A stretch of 64,000 nucleotides of DNA from an uncultured Bacilli bacterium. Lineage in GTDB: Bacteria; Bacillota_I; Bacilli_A; RF39; UBA660. The notes under the pieces were generated by a model. It was not told the origin of the DNA and ran no database searches. It saw only the letters and a program-made list of their open reading frames with translations. Of the stretch, positions 25,749 through 34,578 are shown one piece after another. Position 1 is the stretch's first letter, and each line of letters begins with the position of its first letter. The position numbers were made by a program, and so were the translations under genes. The stretch spans positions 124,001 through 188,000 of the forward strand of contig CAKOSP010000002.1 of the NCBI GenBank assembly GCA_934102335.1, written 5' to 3'.

Positions 25749-26274
25749 GATTTACCTCTTTTGGCATAGAAAAACTAGCAAGATTATGGTGTTCTATTTT
25801 TAAAAGTTTTATTTTATTTTCTAAACCCCCACCATAACCAGTTAAGTTATTATTTTTACCTACTACTCTATGACATGGAATTATAATACAAATAGGATTA
25901 GCCCCGACTGCGTTTCCTACCGCTTGCGAAGACATTTTTTCAATGTTTTTTATTTGACATATTTTTTTGGCAATTTCACCATAGGTTGTTAATTTTCCAT
26001 ATGGTATTTCCTTTAAAATATTAGTTACTAGTTGTCTAAAAGGGGTTATGCCTTCTAGCTTATACTTTGGAGTAAAATCTAGTATTTCTCCTTTAAAATA
26101 TGTGTCTAGCCATTTTTTAGTTTCTGCAAATATTTTCAAATTCTTTTCTTCACTTACATTATGATGTTTTAAACTATCTTTTGAATTTTCAAACCACAAT
26201 CCCGTTAAATAAAAGCCGTCACTTTCCATAATCATTTTTATGTCTTGATAATTGTATTTTTTTATATACTTCAT
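25738..26274 (-). CDS. ogt: Methylated-DNA-protein-cysteine methyltransferase
   Basis: 178 aa suicide repair enzyme that takes alkyl groups from O6-alkylguanine. The active site IIIPCHRVVG is complete, as are the helix-turn-helix (YGEIAKKI...SQAVGNAVGANP) and the GYGGGLENKIKLLKIE C-terminus. ATG follows AAGGAAG. It is followed by DUF1848 with an 11-base overlap and preceded by the HMUDK_hel-like gene 40 bases upstream, all on the minus strand. Confidence 0.95.
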   Translation of the reverse strand: MKYIKKYNYQDIKMIMESDGFYLTGLWFENSKDSLKHHNVSEEKNLKIFAETKKWLDTYFKGEILDFTPKYKLEGITPFRQLVTNILKEIPYGKLTTYGEIAKKICQIKNIEKMSSQAVGNAVGANPICIIIPCHRVVGKNNNLTGYGGGLENKIKLLKIEHHNLASFSMPKEVNHGN

Positions 26275-26314
26275 GTTAAAACTTCCTTGAGGGTATTATA
26301 TCACACATTTATTT

Positions 26315-27262
26315 TTAATAATTACTTTTAATATTCCATTTTGGAGGGTAAATATATTCTATTTTAGTATTTTTAGGAATATAATGTTTTTTTATTTTCT
26401 TGCGATTTGACTTTAAAGATGGAATTGCTTGTCTACAATATTTATCAAGTTCACAAAAAATATTTTGACAATCAATTAATTGCAATGGTCGATCTTTTAT
26501 TTTTTTGAAATCTAAATTTAATCTTTTGAATTCGTAATTTTGATTTTCATACATGTATCTTATAATGTCTTCATTGCTTAAATTGCCTTTATCTATAAAA
26601 CACTTTTTAATTCCCCTGATTGCCCCAGGCCCAGCCATTGTGAATTCAGATTCTTGCCAATTTACTATATCACTATAATTGATATCAGTAACTAATTGAT
26701 AAGCCATAAAATTTCCAATTAAAGGGTAAGTTTTTAAAATATTAAAAGCTTCTTGCATAGTTTTTGCTTCCAATATTTTTTTATAAGATTTATCAACATT
26801 AAATATTTTATTTAAAAGTGCTAAATGATTTTCATGTTTTCTTTCATAGCCAAAAGCTTTAGTAGCACAGCTTATATATGCATCATTATATATGCTTTCT
26901 TTTTTAGATATAGCATCATTTAAAATTTCTGAGCATTTTAAAAAATCAAAGTCCTTAAGCTTTATGTCTTTTAGATTTTTTATTAATAGTTCCCATGTTG
27001 ATTCTTTGTTAAATAATTTAAACAATAATATTCTAAAAAGCATATCTTCTTTTGAATAATCTCGGCCATTATAAATAACATTTTTCAATAAATACTGACT
27101 TACTCTATCATTAACTCGATAACTATTGCAAAATTTGTATTCTTGTAAAATTTTATCATTAGTCCAAGGTGGCTTTTCTCCGTTCTTTTTTTTGATAAAT
27201 ATATTTTGTCTTTCATATGCAAAATACCAATATAAATCATATACTTCTTGTCTTTTTTTCAT
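26315..27262 (-). CDS. HMUDK_hel-like protein (5-hmdU DNA kinase helical domain / thymine pyrophosphorylase type)
   Basis: 315 aa from the ATG at 27262, which has AAGGAG upstream (a longer frame lacks a site). It shows the pattern I know from the helical domain of phage 5-hydroxymethyl-dU DNA kinases and alpha-glutamyl/putrescinyl-thymine pyrophosphorylase-like proteins: YWYFAYERQNIFIKKKNG, PPWTNDKILQEYKFCNSYR, NDRVSQYLLKNVIY, and YPLIGNFMAYQLVTDINYS with AGPGAIRGI, a glycosylase-like helix-hairpin-helix region. No kinase domain is attached. It is encoded in a row with ogt and DUF1848. Assignment is by motif memory; exact chemistry unknown. Confidence 0.7.
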   Translation of the reverse strand: MKKRQEVYDLYWYFAYERQNIFIKKKNGEKPPWTNDKILQEYKFCNSYRVNDRVSQYLLKNVIYNGRDYSKEDMLFRILLFKLFNKESTWELLIKNLKDIKLKDFDFLKCSEILNDAISKKESIYNDAYISCATKAFGYERKHENHLALLNKIFNVDKSYKKILEAKTMQEAFNILKTYPLIGNFMAYQLVTDINYSDIVNWQESEFTMAGPGAIRGIKKCFIDKGNLSNEDIIRYMYENQNYEFKRLNLDFKKIKDRPLQLIDCQNIFCELDKYCRQAIPSLKSNRKKIKKHYIPKNTKIEYIYPPKWNIKSNY

Positions 27263-27380
27263 AAATATTTTCTCCTTTTTTAAAATTTTTTCATAAATAA
27301 AATAAATTTTCAACTATAAATTATTGACTTTTAAAATTTAATAAAGTATGATTTGTATAAAATGTATAACCGGAGGTATT

Positions 27381-27593
27381 ATGAATAAAGATAAATATAT
27401 TGGTATAAGTAAAGTGGGAGAAAAAGGACAAATTGTAATTCCTAAAGATGCAAGAGATATGTTTGATATTAAGCCTGGAGATTCAGTGGTCGTACTTTGT
27501 GATAAGAAAAAAGGAATTGCTATCATTAAGTCAGAAGTTTTTGAAAGTGTTTCAAATAATATCTTAGATGGAGTTAATAATGATAGAAATTAA
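27381..27593 (+). CDS. AbrB/SpoVT-family DNA-binding protein
   Basis: 70 aa with a swapped-hairpin AbrB domain: ISKVGEKGQIVIPKDARDMFDIKPGDSVVV is the classic pattern. Start at 27381 after CGGAGG. Its end overlaps the ABC ATPase gene, so it very likely regulates its own exporter operon. Confidence 0.93.
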   Translation: MNKDKYIGISKVGEKGQIVIPKDARDMFDIKPGDSVVVLCDKKKGIAIIKSEVFESVSNNILDGVNNDRN

Positions 27594-28302
27594 AAACTTA
27601 GTTAAAAATTATAAAGATGTGTGCGCTGTTAATAACTTGAATTTAATTATTAATGATAATGAAATATTTTGTTTACTTGGAACTAACGGGGCTGGAAAGA
27701 CCACTACTATTAAAATACTTACTACTTTGATTAAGCCAGATAGTGGAATGGTAGAAATAAATAAACTTGATATTTTAAGTGATGCTTATATGATTAAAAA
27801 TATTATTAATGTTTCTCCTCAAGAAACTGCGATTGCGGGTAACTTAACAGTTTTAGAAAACTTAGAATTTATGGCTGGAGTTTATAACATTAAAAATAAA
27901 GATAAAAAAATAAAAGAACTTATTAATATGTTTAAATTAGAATCTGTATTAAATAAAAGGGTAAAACAATTATCTGGTGGATATCAAAGAAAAGTTTCTA
28001 TTGCCATTTCTTTAATTAATGAACCTAAAATTCTTTTTTTAGATGAGCCAACTTTGGGACTAGATGTTATTTCAAAACATGATTTGTGGAATATTATTAA
28101 ATCCTTAAAAAATAAAATAACTATAGTACTTACTACTCATTATATGGAAGAAGCAGAAGCATTGGCAGACAGAGTGGGAATAATGAATAAGGGTAAATTA
28201 ATTGCTCTTGGCACTACAAAAGAATTAAAATTAAAAGGGAATTGTCAGAATTTTGAAGGGGCTTTTATTAAATTTATTGAGGAGGATAACAATGATAATT
28301 AA
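27580..28302 (+). CDS. ABC transporter ATP-binding protein
   Basis: 240 aa. Walker A GTNGAGKTTT, Q-loop region SPQE, signature LSGGYQRK, Walker B ILFLDEPT and the switch histidine in TTHYMEEAE; the DrrA/CcmA-like single-domain export class. Start ATG at 27580 after GGAG inside the end of the AbrB gene. It overlaps the permease by 11 bases. Together they probably form a homodimeric ABC-2 exporter of drugs, lipids or peptides; substrate unknown. Confidence 0.95.
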   Translation: MIEIKNLVKNYKDVCAVNNLNLIINDNEIFCLLGTNGAGKTTTIKILTTLIKPDSGMVEINKLDILSDAYMIKNIINVSPQETAIAGNLTVLENLEFMAGVYNIKNKDKKIKELINMFKLESVLNKRVKQLSGGYQRKVSIAISLINEPKILFLDEPTLGLDVISKHDLWNIIKSLKNKITIVLTTHYMEEAEALADRVGIMNKGKLIALGTTKELKLKGNCQNFEGAFIKFIEEDNNDN

Positions 28303-29011
28303 TTTTGCTAAAAGAAGTTTTAAAGAAATTGTAAGAGATCCTTTAAGCATTATTTTTTCTATATTATTACCACTATTTTTACTTATTATTTTTCAACAAT
28401 TTAAAATTCCTAATGAGATTTATTCAATAGTAAATTTTACTCCTGGAATTATTATATTTAGTTTATCTTTTATAACAATGTTTACAGCAACATTAGTTTC
28501 TAAAGATAGAAATACTGCTTTACTTACAAGATTATGTGTAAGTCCTATGAAATCATATCATTATATTTTAGGTTACATTTTTTCTTTAATGCCATTGGTT
28601 ATAATTCAAAATATTATTTTTTTGGGTGTGGCTGCTTTTTTAGGATTAAATGTAAGTTTAAATATTTTCTATACAATTCTGTTAACTATTATTATTTCAC
28701 CTTTATTTATCTTACTTGGTATTTTGATAGGATCTATTACTAGTGAAAAAGCAGCCTCTGGCGCCTCAAGTATTGTAGTTCAATTAGTTGCTTTTACAAG
28801 CGGAATGTATTTTTCTGTTGATATGGTCGGTAACGCATTTAAAAAAATATGTGAAATACTACCTTTTAAAAATATTTTGGATTTAATTAGATTTTCTCTA
28901 AATAACAGTTCAATATCATTTTATACTCTAATAAATATTATTGTATGGTTTATTGTTATAACATTTCTTACAGTAATTGTTTTCAAAAATAAAATGATTA
29001 GTGAAAAATAA
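28292..29011 (+). CDS. ABC-2 type transporter permease
   Basis: 239 aa with six hydrophobic segments (about 17-37, 50-70, 95-120, 130-155, 165-180 and 210-232) and the N-terminal amphipathic EIVRDPLSIIFSILLPLF typical of ABC-2 permeases. ATG follows GAGGAGG. Third gene of the abrB-ATPase-permease operon. Confidence 0.93.
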   Translation: MIINFAKRSFKEIVRDPLSIIFSILLPLFLLIIFQQFKIPNEIYSIVNFTPGIIIFSLSFITMFTATLVSKDRNTALLTRLCVSPMKSYHYILGYIFSLMPLVIIQNIIFLGVAAFLGLNVSLNIFYTILLTIIISPLFILLGILIGSITSEKAASGASSIVVQLVAFTSGMYFSVDMVGNAFKKICEILPFKNILDLIRFSLNNSSISFYTLINIIVWFIVITFLTVIVFKNKMISEK

Positions 29012-29030
29012 TATATTATTAAAGCAATTA

Positions 29031-29059
29031 AAAAGCCACTTATCTTCCTAAGTGGCTTT
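29031..29059 (-). terminator. Terminator between convergent ABC permease and coiled-coil genes
   Basis: 11-bp perfect stem AAAGCCACTTA / TAAGTGGCTTT. The T run is on the minus-strand side, so it mainly ends the 29040-29753 transcript, whose stop codon lies in it; it may also act on the ABC operon. Confidence 0.8.
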
Positions 29060-29753
29060 CTGGTTCATAACCCATTTCATATTCATTATTTATACCTAAT
29101 TTTTCAGCTAAATCTTTGTATCTTTGTTGTAATTCTTCTCCTCTTCTTTCATGATTTTGCATTGCAATGAATAAATAGTCTAATTCATCTCTTGCTTCAC
29201 GATCAATTTTGGCTTGACTTTTTTTCTCCTTATTAGCTAATAATTCGGCTTTTTTATTTAAAAGTGTTTCTTTTATAGAATTCTTTTTATCATTAAAACC
29301 TTGTTTAATACTTTCTTTTTTAGCTTGTATTTTATTTTGTGCCTTTTCTATACTTTCTTTAGAAATTTTTTTAATAGCTAACGCACTTAATGCAAATACG
29401 CTTAAGTTTTTACCAGATATTTTAGCTATTTTTTTATCTGTTTTAACTTTGGCTTGTTCCTGCGCTTCTGTATATAGTGAAACGTATGGATTTTCTTGTT
29501 CCATAGATTTTAATGTATCTATTATTTGTTCTTGCTCATGAGATTTTTGTTGTAATTTATTAATTTCGTCTTCACTTACATAAGAATATAGTTTGTCTTT
29601 CATTTTATGATAAAAATTAGATATTCTTTTAATTCCCAATTTAGGAATTGACCAAACTTTTTTTCCTGTTTGTTTAATTTTTTTATTTCTTAAATTAACA
29701 AGAGCTTGAGGTGTAAGCATTTCTTCAAGTTTTTTTCTTTGTTCTTTATTCAT
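29040..29753 (-). CDS. Coiled-coil protein, function unknown
   Basis: 237 aa, very rich in Lys, Glu and Gln, with long predicted helices (KKESIKQGFNDKKNSIKETL and similar heptads) and one short less polar segment near 115-130 (GKNLSVFALSALAIKKI). No signal peptide. It follows a DUF1292 gene by three bases; a second DUF1292/coiled-coil pair lies at 56749-58708. Not recognised. Confidence 0.65.
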   Translation of the reverse strand: MNKEQRKKLEEMLTPQALVNLRNKKIKQTGKKVWSIPKLGIKRISNFYHKMKDKLYSYVSEDEINKLQQKSHEQEQIIDTLKSMEQENPYVSLYTEAQEQAKVKTDKKIAKISGKNLSVFALSALAIKKISKESIEKAQNKIQAKKESIKQGFNDKKNSIKETLLNKKAELLANKEKKSQAKIDREARDELDYLFIAMQNHERRGEELQQRYKDLAEKLGINNEYEMGYEPESHLGR

Positions 29754-29756
29754 ATA

Positions 29757-30026
29757 TTACTCCTCAGTATTGATAATCTCTAAAATAATACTTTTAATCT
29801 CTTCTAAAACGTCTGGTTCTTCAATTCCTTTTAATTCTAATGAATTTTCATCACTATTTACAACTTCTGAAGTATAAGTAATTATATTACCATTTTCATC
29901 TTCTTTATTTTCAGTGTAAATTAAATAATCTTTACCATTTGATTTTAATTTAAAGTAGCTTAAGACTTCTACTTCTTTTTCTACGCCATTTTCATCAATT
30001 ATATTTAATGTTTCTTTACCTTCCAT
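29757..30026 (-). CDS. DUF1292 family protein
   Basis: 89 aa with the family fold pattern: VEVLSYFKLKSNGKDYLIYTENKEDENGN followed by a long acidic helix. DUF1292 proteins (YrzB-like) are widespread in Firmicutes, normally beside ruvX; function unknown. GAGGAG site; operon with the coiled-coil gene downstream. Confidence 0.85.
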   Translation of the reverse strand: MEGKETLNIIDENGVEKEVEVLSYFKLKSNGKDYLIYTENKEDENGNIITYTSEVVNSDENSLELKGIEEPDVLEEIKSIILEIINTEE

Positions 30027-30091
30027 AAGACATCTCCTCTATTATTAATAATAGCATATATATTAACCTAAAGTCAATTTATGTTCTATTT

Positions 30092-31024
30092 TTATTTTGT
30101 CAATTGATATTTTAATTCAGTTTTTTCTGATTCACCCAAAAATGATGCTTCTATAGCGTTTAAATTAAAATTTAAAAAGTCATTTTTAGTTAATTTAAAA
30201 TTTTCTTTTAAAAGTGTGTATTCTTTTTCTAAAGTTGTATTTGATACAGTACGATTATCGGTATTAATTGTTATTTTCACACCTTTATCAATTAGTTTTT
30301 TTACTGGGTATTCATCCATATTTTTGTAAACACCTGTATCTAGATTACTTGTTGGACAAACTTCTAACGTAACATTATTTTTTATAATTTTATTTATAGT
30401 TTCCTCTGATTCTATAGCCCTTATGCCATGTCCAATTCTTTTAGCACCGAAAGAGATGGCTTGTTCAATACTTTCTATGCCATCAGCTTCGCCAGCATGA
30501 ATAGTAAAAGGTATATTATCTATTTTTATTATTTCAAATAATTGTTTAAATGTTGCAGTTTTGTATCTGGCTTCATCTCCAGCCAAATCTAAGCCTACAA
30601 CTCCTTTATTTAGATAATTTTTAGCTAACTTAACTATTTCCAAATTCTTATCCATACTAAATTGTCTCATCATACATAATATTAATCTTGTTTTAACCTC
30701 AGGAACCTGTCTAAGACCTTCTAATACCGCTTCTACTACTTCTTCTTTAGATAAAACGGATGTATGTAGTAATGGGCAAAATCTAATTTCTGCGTATATT
30801 ACATCATCTTCGTATAAATCCATGGCTAAAGTTTTAGAAAAATTAATTAAATTTTCTCTAGTTTGTAAAAGCTTTATTGGTAAATCAAATGTATTTAAAT
30901 ATTGTTCTAAGCTGGTTTTATTTTTACCTATTAATAAACTTCTAGTTTCATTGTTCATTATTTTGTTAACTTCTGTGGGATTTAATGAACCATCTAAATG
31001 AACATGTAATTCTATTTTTTTCAT
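30092..31024 (-). CDS. add: Adenosine deaminase
   Basis: 310 aa, zinc enzyme converting adenosine or deoxyadenosine to inosine forms in purine salvage. Metal ligands and active site are visible: HVHLDGS at the N-terminus, IHAGEADG, GHGIRA, CPTSNLDTG and INTDNRTVSNT. Length is a little below the usual ~330. ATG preceded by a weak GTGAT. Single gene, divergent from the small basic protein at 31123. Confidence 0.95.
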   Translation of the reverse strand: MKKIELHVHLDGSLNPTEVNKIMNNETRSLLIGKNKTSLEQYLNTFDLPIKLLQTRENLINFSKTLAMDLYEDDVIYAEIRFCPLLHTSVLSKEEVVEAVLEGLRQVPEVKTRLILCMMRQFSMDKNLEIVKLAKNYLNKGVVGLDLAGDEARYKTATFKQLFEIIKIDNIPFTIHAGEADGIESIEQAISFGAKRIGHGIRAIESEETINKIIKNNVTLEVCPTSNLDTGVYKNMDEYPVKKLIDKGVKITINTDNRTVSNTTLEKEYTLLKENFKLTKNDFLNFNLNAIEASFLGESEKTELKYQLTK

Positions 31025-31122
31025 ATTATCACTACTTTCATGTAAATTATAACAAAGATTTTACTTTTTTTATACTAAAATCCAATTATTATGTTATAAT
31101 AATTTCGTATTTGGAGGATTTT

Positions 31123-31245
31123 ATGAGAACATATAAAAAGAGATTACCTGAAGGTAAAAAATATGAGTTTTCTGCTGATAAAGGTGTTAAAATAAAAATT
31201 GTTAACAAAGATTTAGCAAAAAGCAAGAAGAAAAATAATAAATAA
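31123..31245 (+). CDS. Small basic protein, 40 aa
   Basis: Below usual annotation cut-off but well supported: TTGGAGGATTTT ribosome site, TATAAT at 31095-31100, and a terminator directly after the stop. Product begins MRTYKKRLPEGKKYEFSADK and is strongly basic (about 14 Lys/Arg of 40). It might bind RNA or the ribosome; that is a guess from charge alone. Confidence 0.6.
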   Translation: MRTYKKRLPEGKKYEFSADKGVKIKIVNKDLAKSKKKNNK

Positions 31246-31277
31246 AAAAATTAGTAATAAACTTACTAATTTTTTTA
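31244..31277. terminator. Bidirectional terminator between the 40-aa gene and clpB
   Basis: AAAAAAATTAGTAA / TTACTAATTTTTTT hairpin with A and T runs on both sides, between convergent genes. Confidence 0.85.
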
Positions 31278-33371
31278 TTTTATAACTATATTATCATTTA
31301 CATAATCTACAGTGATTGTTTCGTTAGATTTTACTTCGTTATTAATTAATTTCTTTGCTAGCTTAGTTTCTAGTTCTTTGTTAACTAATCTTTTTAATGG
31401 TCTTGCTCCAAAAGCCTCATCATAACCATTTTCCACAAAATAATCTTCAGCTTTTTCTGTTAAATTTATTTTAATATTTAAATCTTTTAATCTATTTTCA
31501 ATTTCTTTTATAATTTTTGCAAGTATTTCTCTTAAAACACTTTTATCAAGTTTATTGAACATGATTATATCATCTATACGATTTAAAAACTCTGGTTTAA
31601 AGTAGTGATGTAATTCTTGTTCTACTTTTTCTGGATGGCCTTCTAGGATATATTCACTTCCTACATTAGATGTCATAATAATTATAGTATTCTTAAAATC
31701 AACTAACCTTCCGTTAGAATCCGTTAATCTTCCATCATCTAGAATTTGTAATAACAAATTTAAAACTTCTGGATGAGCTTTTTCTATTTCATCAAATAAA
31801 ACTATACTATAGGGATTACGTCTTACAGCTTCAGTTAATTGTCCACCTTCTTCGTAACCAATATAACCTGGGGCTGCTCCAATCAATCTTGATACTGAGT
31901 ACTTTTCCATATACTCTGACATATCAATTCTTATCATGTGATGTTCATCATCAAATAACTCATTAGCTAAAGTCTTAGCTACTTCAGTTTTACCTACTCC
32001 AGTTGGACCTAAGAATATAAATGAACCAATTGGTCTATTTGGATCTTTAATGCCACTTCTACTTCTTAAAATAGCGTCACTTACTAATTTTAATGCTTCA
32101 TCTTGACCTTTAACTCTTTTTCTTAAATTATCTTCTAGGTGTAATAATTTTTCTTTCTCACTATTAACTAGTTTTGAAATAGGAATATTAGTCCATTTGC
32201 TGATAACCATAGCAATATCTTCACTTGTAACGACATCACTCAATAGTTTATTATTTGCTTTTAATTTAAGTTCTTGTAATTCTTTTTCTAATTTAGGTAT
32301 TACTCCATGTCTTAATTTAGCAGCATTTTCTAAATCATATTTGTTTTCAGCAATTTCAAGATCATATTTTGCTTTATCTAGTTGTTCTTTTTTTTGGTTT
32401 AAATTAACATTATAATTTTTTTCTTCTTCCCAAGATTTTTTTAATTCAGATTCTTTTTGTTTTAAATCTTTTAACTCATCATCTATTTTGGCTTTTCTCT
32501 TTAAAGAAAGTTCATCTTTTTCTTTTTTGATAGCTTCTCTTTCAATTTCAAGACGCATTATATTTCTTGTTAATTCATCTAGACTTGTAGGAACGCTATC
32601 CATTTGAACTCTAATAGTAGCACATGCTTCATCAATTAAATCTATTGCTTTATCTGGTAAAAATCTATCTGTAATATACCTATTAGATAAAGTCGCTGCG
32701 CTTATTAAGGCTTTATCTTGAATAGTAACACCATGATGAATTTCAAATCTTTCCTTTAAACCTCTCAAAATAGTAATGGTGTCCTCAACTGTGGGTTCTT
32801 TTACTAGTACTTTTTGAAAACGTCTTTCTAGAGCTCCATCTTTTTCAATATATTTTCTATATTCATTTAATGTTGTTGCTCCAATAACGTGAACTTCTCC
32901 TCTAGCTAAAAGAGGTTTTAAAATATTTCCAGCATCCATAGCGCCTTCTAAAGCACCAGCGCCAACTATCATGTGAATTTCATCTATAAACATGATAATT
33001 TTGCCTTCGCTTTTTTTTACCTCATCTAATACCTTTTCTAGTCTTTCTTCAAACTCTCCGCGATATTTTGCACCGGCAATTAAGGCAGCTAAATCTAGTT
33101 CCCATATAGTTTTATCTTTTAAACTGGCAGGAACATCTTGCTTTATTATTCTTTGGGCTAATCCTTCGACAATAGCGGTTTTACCAACACCAGGTTCACC
33201 AATAAGAACGGGGTTGTTTTTAGTCTTTCTAGAAAGTATTCTTGTGATGCTTCTTATCTCTTCATCCCTTCCTATCACTGGGTCAACCTTTCTTTTTTGA
33301 ACGTCCTTTGTTATATCTCTACCGTATTTTTCTAATACGTTTTCTTCATTTTGCTCATTATTAGTATACAT
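31275..33371 (-). CDS. clpB: ClpB-type disaggregase lacking the N-domain
   Basis: 698 aa AAA+ hexamer that rescues aggregated protein, usually with DnaK. Walker A in both rings (GEPGVGKT and GPTGVGKT), sensor and arginine-finger regions, and a coiled-coil M-domain between them (about 290-400). No ClpP-docking (L/I/V)GF loop is seen, supporting ClpB over ClpC. The ~150-residue N-terminal domain is absent: the protein begins just before the first ring (YGRDITKDVQKRKVDPVIGR), as in several minimal Firmicutes and Mollicutes. A CIRCE operator overlaps its promoter. Confidence 0.95.
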   Translation of the reverse strand: MYTNNEQNEENVLEKYGRDITKDVQKRKVDPVIGRDEEIRSITRILSRKTKNNPVLIGEPGVGKTAIVEGLAQRIIKQDVPASLKDKTIWELDLAALIAGAKYRGEFEERLEKVLDEVKKSEGKIIMFIDEIHMIVGAGALEGAMDAGNILKPLLARGEVHVIGATTLNEYRKYIEKDGALERRFQKVLVKEPTVEDTITILRGLKERFEIHHGVTIQDKALISAATLSNRYITDRFLPDKAIDLIDEACATIRVQMDSVPTSLDELTRNIMRLEIEREAIKKEKDELSLKRKAKIDDELKDLKQKESELKKSWEEEKNYNVNLNQKKEQLDKAKYDLEIAENKYDLENAAKLRHGVIPKLEKELQELKLKANNKLLSDVVTSEDIAMVISKWTNIPISKLVNSEKEKLLHLEDNLRKRVKGQDEALKLVSDAILRSRSGIKDPNRPIGSFIFLGPTGVGKTEVAKTLANELFDDEHHMIRIDMSEYMEKYSVSRLIGAAPGYIGYEEGGQLTEAVRRNPYSIVLFDEIEKAHPEVLNLLLQILDDGRLTDSNGRLVDFKNTIIIMTSNVGSEYILEGHPEKVEQELHHYFKPEFLNRIDDIIMFNKLDKSVLREILAKIIKEIENRLKDLNIKINLTEKAEDYFVENGYDEAFGARPLKRLVNKELETKLAKKLINNEVKSNETITVDYVNDNIVIK

Positions 33372-33390
33372 ATCTAATCACCTCATAGTG

Positions 33391-33432
33391 TATTATACCA
33401 TATATTTAGCACTTGTCAATAGGGAGTGCTAA
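33391..33432 (-). promoter_or_regulatory. clpB promoter with CIRCE operator (HrcA site)
   Basis: TTAGCACTT-N9-GAGTGCTAA at 33406-33432 is CIRCE with one mismatch between arms. On the minus strand TTGACA (33419-33414) lies inside it and TATAAT (33397-33392) follows after 16 bases, so HrcA binding would cover the -35 box. clpB starts 20 bases further. Confidence 0.95.
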
Positions 33433-33441
33433 ATATATTTC

Positions 33442-33468
33442 AAAAAAAGAGACTATTTTTTAGTCTCT
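33442..33468 (-). terminator. Terminator of the polymer-repeat membrane protein gene
   Basis: AGAGACT / AGTCTCT stem, 7-base loop, followed by seven T on the minus strand; overlaps the end of the gene. Confidence 0.85.
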
Positions 33469-34520
33469 CTGTATGCTTTGTATTTAGTAAGATAATAGCC
33501 TAGGCCATATAGTGTTGATAGTATTGATACTATTACGCCTAAAACAGGAATTAAACCTACTATTTTTATAATTAACAGTCCTATAAGTGTAGCTAAATAA
33601 AAGTTAACCTTTTCTCTTTTGTTATTTTTTAATATTACATTTCCTAAGTAGTTTGCTGTTACAGGTAAACTTAAATATAAAAGGACACCATATGCAATAA
33701 GAGCTAAAACACTTATTGGCACACCAACAACTGTTATTAATAAAATTACAGAAATTATTGGTACTACTATTAAAAATGCTAAGCCTAAGCCAATGGTTTT
33801 CATAGTGTTTTTAAATTCAAATTTTCTTTCAATTTTATTAAACAAAGTTGGAAATATTAAATATAAAATGTAAGCTACGGCAATGTAACAAATTATTGAA
33901 AAAATTGTGCTAGTAACTTTAGACGCGAAATTGTTATCATTTGAATTTTCATTAACATGATATGTTACTAATTTTTCAGCAGGAACATTTTCAATTCCAC
34001 TTATCTTAGCATTTTCTGGATATTTTATTGTTCCATTAACTTCTGAATCACTAGTTATGATTATATTTTCAGCTGATAAGAAAAGATTTCCGTTGATATT
34101 TTTGGAATTAATAGTTAAGTTTTTAGCGCTTATAAATGCATTTCCATTTATATCAGCATTTATGTTGATATCTGATGCTGCTAGATATAAGTCTCTGTTT
34201 ATCAAAGCCTCTTTGGCAATATTAATAGTATTACCTGCAATAAAAACGTCTTTTTCACTTTTTCCATTAAAATTAATTAAATTACCTGCAATAAATGAAT
34301 ATTCACTTGTTCCATTGTAATTTATAGAGTTTCCAGCAGTAAATAATAAACCATCTATTTCCATATCATTTTGTAAAGCATTTCCCGCACTAAAGTAATT
34401 GTGAGTCACAATTCCAGTATCATGTACAACGTTGCCGGCATTTACATATTTATCTGTTGCAAATACTTGTAAGGGAATTAAACTTATCATCAAAAGTAAG
34501 TATTTATATATTTTTTTCAT
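33453..34520 (-). CDS. Membrane protein with extracellular bactofilin-like AGN repeats
   Basis: 355 aa from the ATG at 34520 (GGAGG upstream). Signal peptide, then about seven imperfect repeats of 16-20 residues (VNAGNVV, FSAGNAL, FTAGNSI, FIAGNLI, FIAGNTI, LYLAASDI, AFISAKNL, LFLSAENI), a pattern that suggests a beta-helix polymer-forming domain as in bactofilins. After a linker come about four TM helices (205-235, 250-285, 290-305, 318-345). Probably a surface scaffold anchored in the membrane. Not a family with known function. Confidence 0.75.
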   Translation of the reverse strand: MKKIYKYLLLMISLIPLQVFATDKYVNAGNVVHDTGIVTHNYFSAGNALQNDMEIDGLLFTAGNSINYNGTSEYSFIAGNLINFNGKSEKDVFIAGNTINIAKEALINRDLYLAASDININADINGNAFISAKNLTINSKNINGNLFLSAENIIITSDSEVNGTIKYPENAKISGIENVPAEKLVTYHVNENSNDNNFASKVTSTIFSIICYIAVAYILYLIFPTLFNKIERKFEFKNTMKTIGLGLAFLIVVPIISVILLITVVGVPISVLALIAYGVLLYLSLPVTANYLGNVILKNNKREKVNFYLATLIGLLIIKIVGLIPVLGVIVSILSTLYGLGYYLTKYKAYRETKK

Positions 34521-34535
34521 TTTTCCTCCAAAAAC

Positions 34536-34566
34536 AAAAATGGTAAAAATACTTTTACCATTTTTT
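34536..34566 (-). terminator. tuf terminator
   Basis: AAAAATGGTAAAA / TTTTACCATTTTTT hairpin, 13 bp, with flanking A and T runs, directly after tuf. Confidence 0.88.
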
Positions 34567-34578
34567 GTGTTCAATAAC

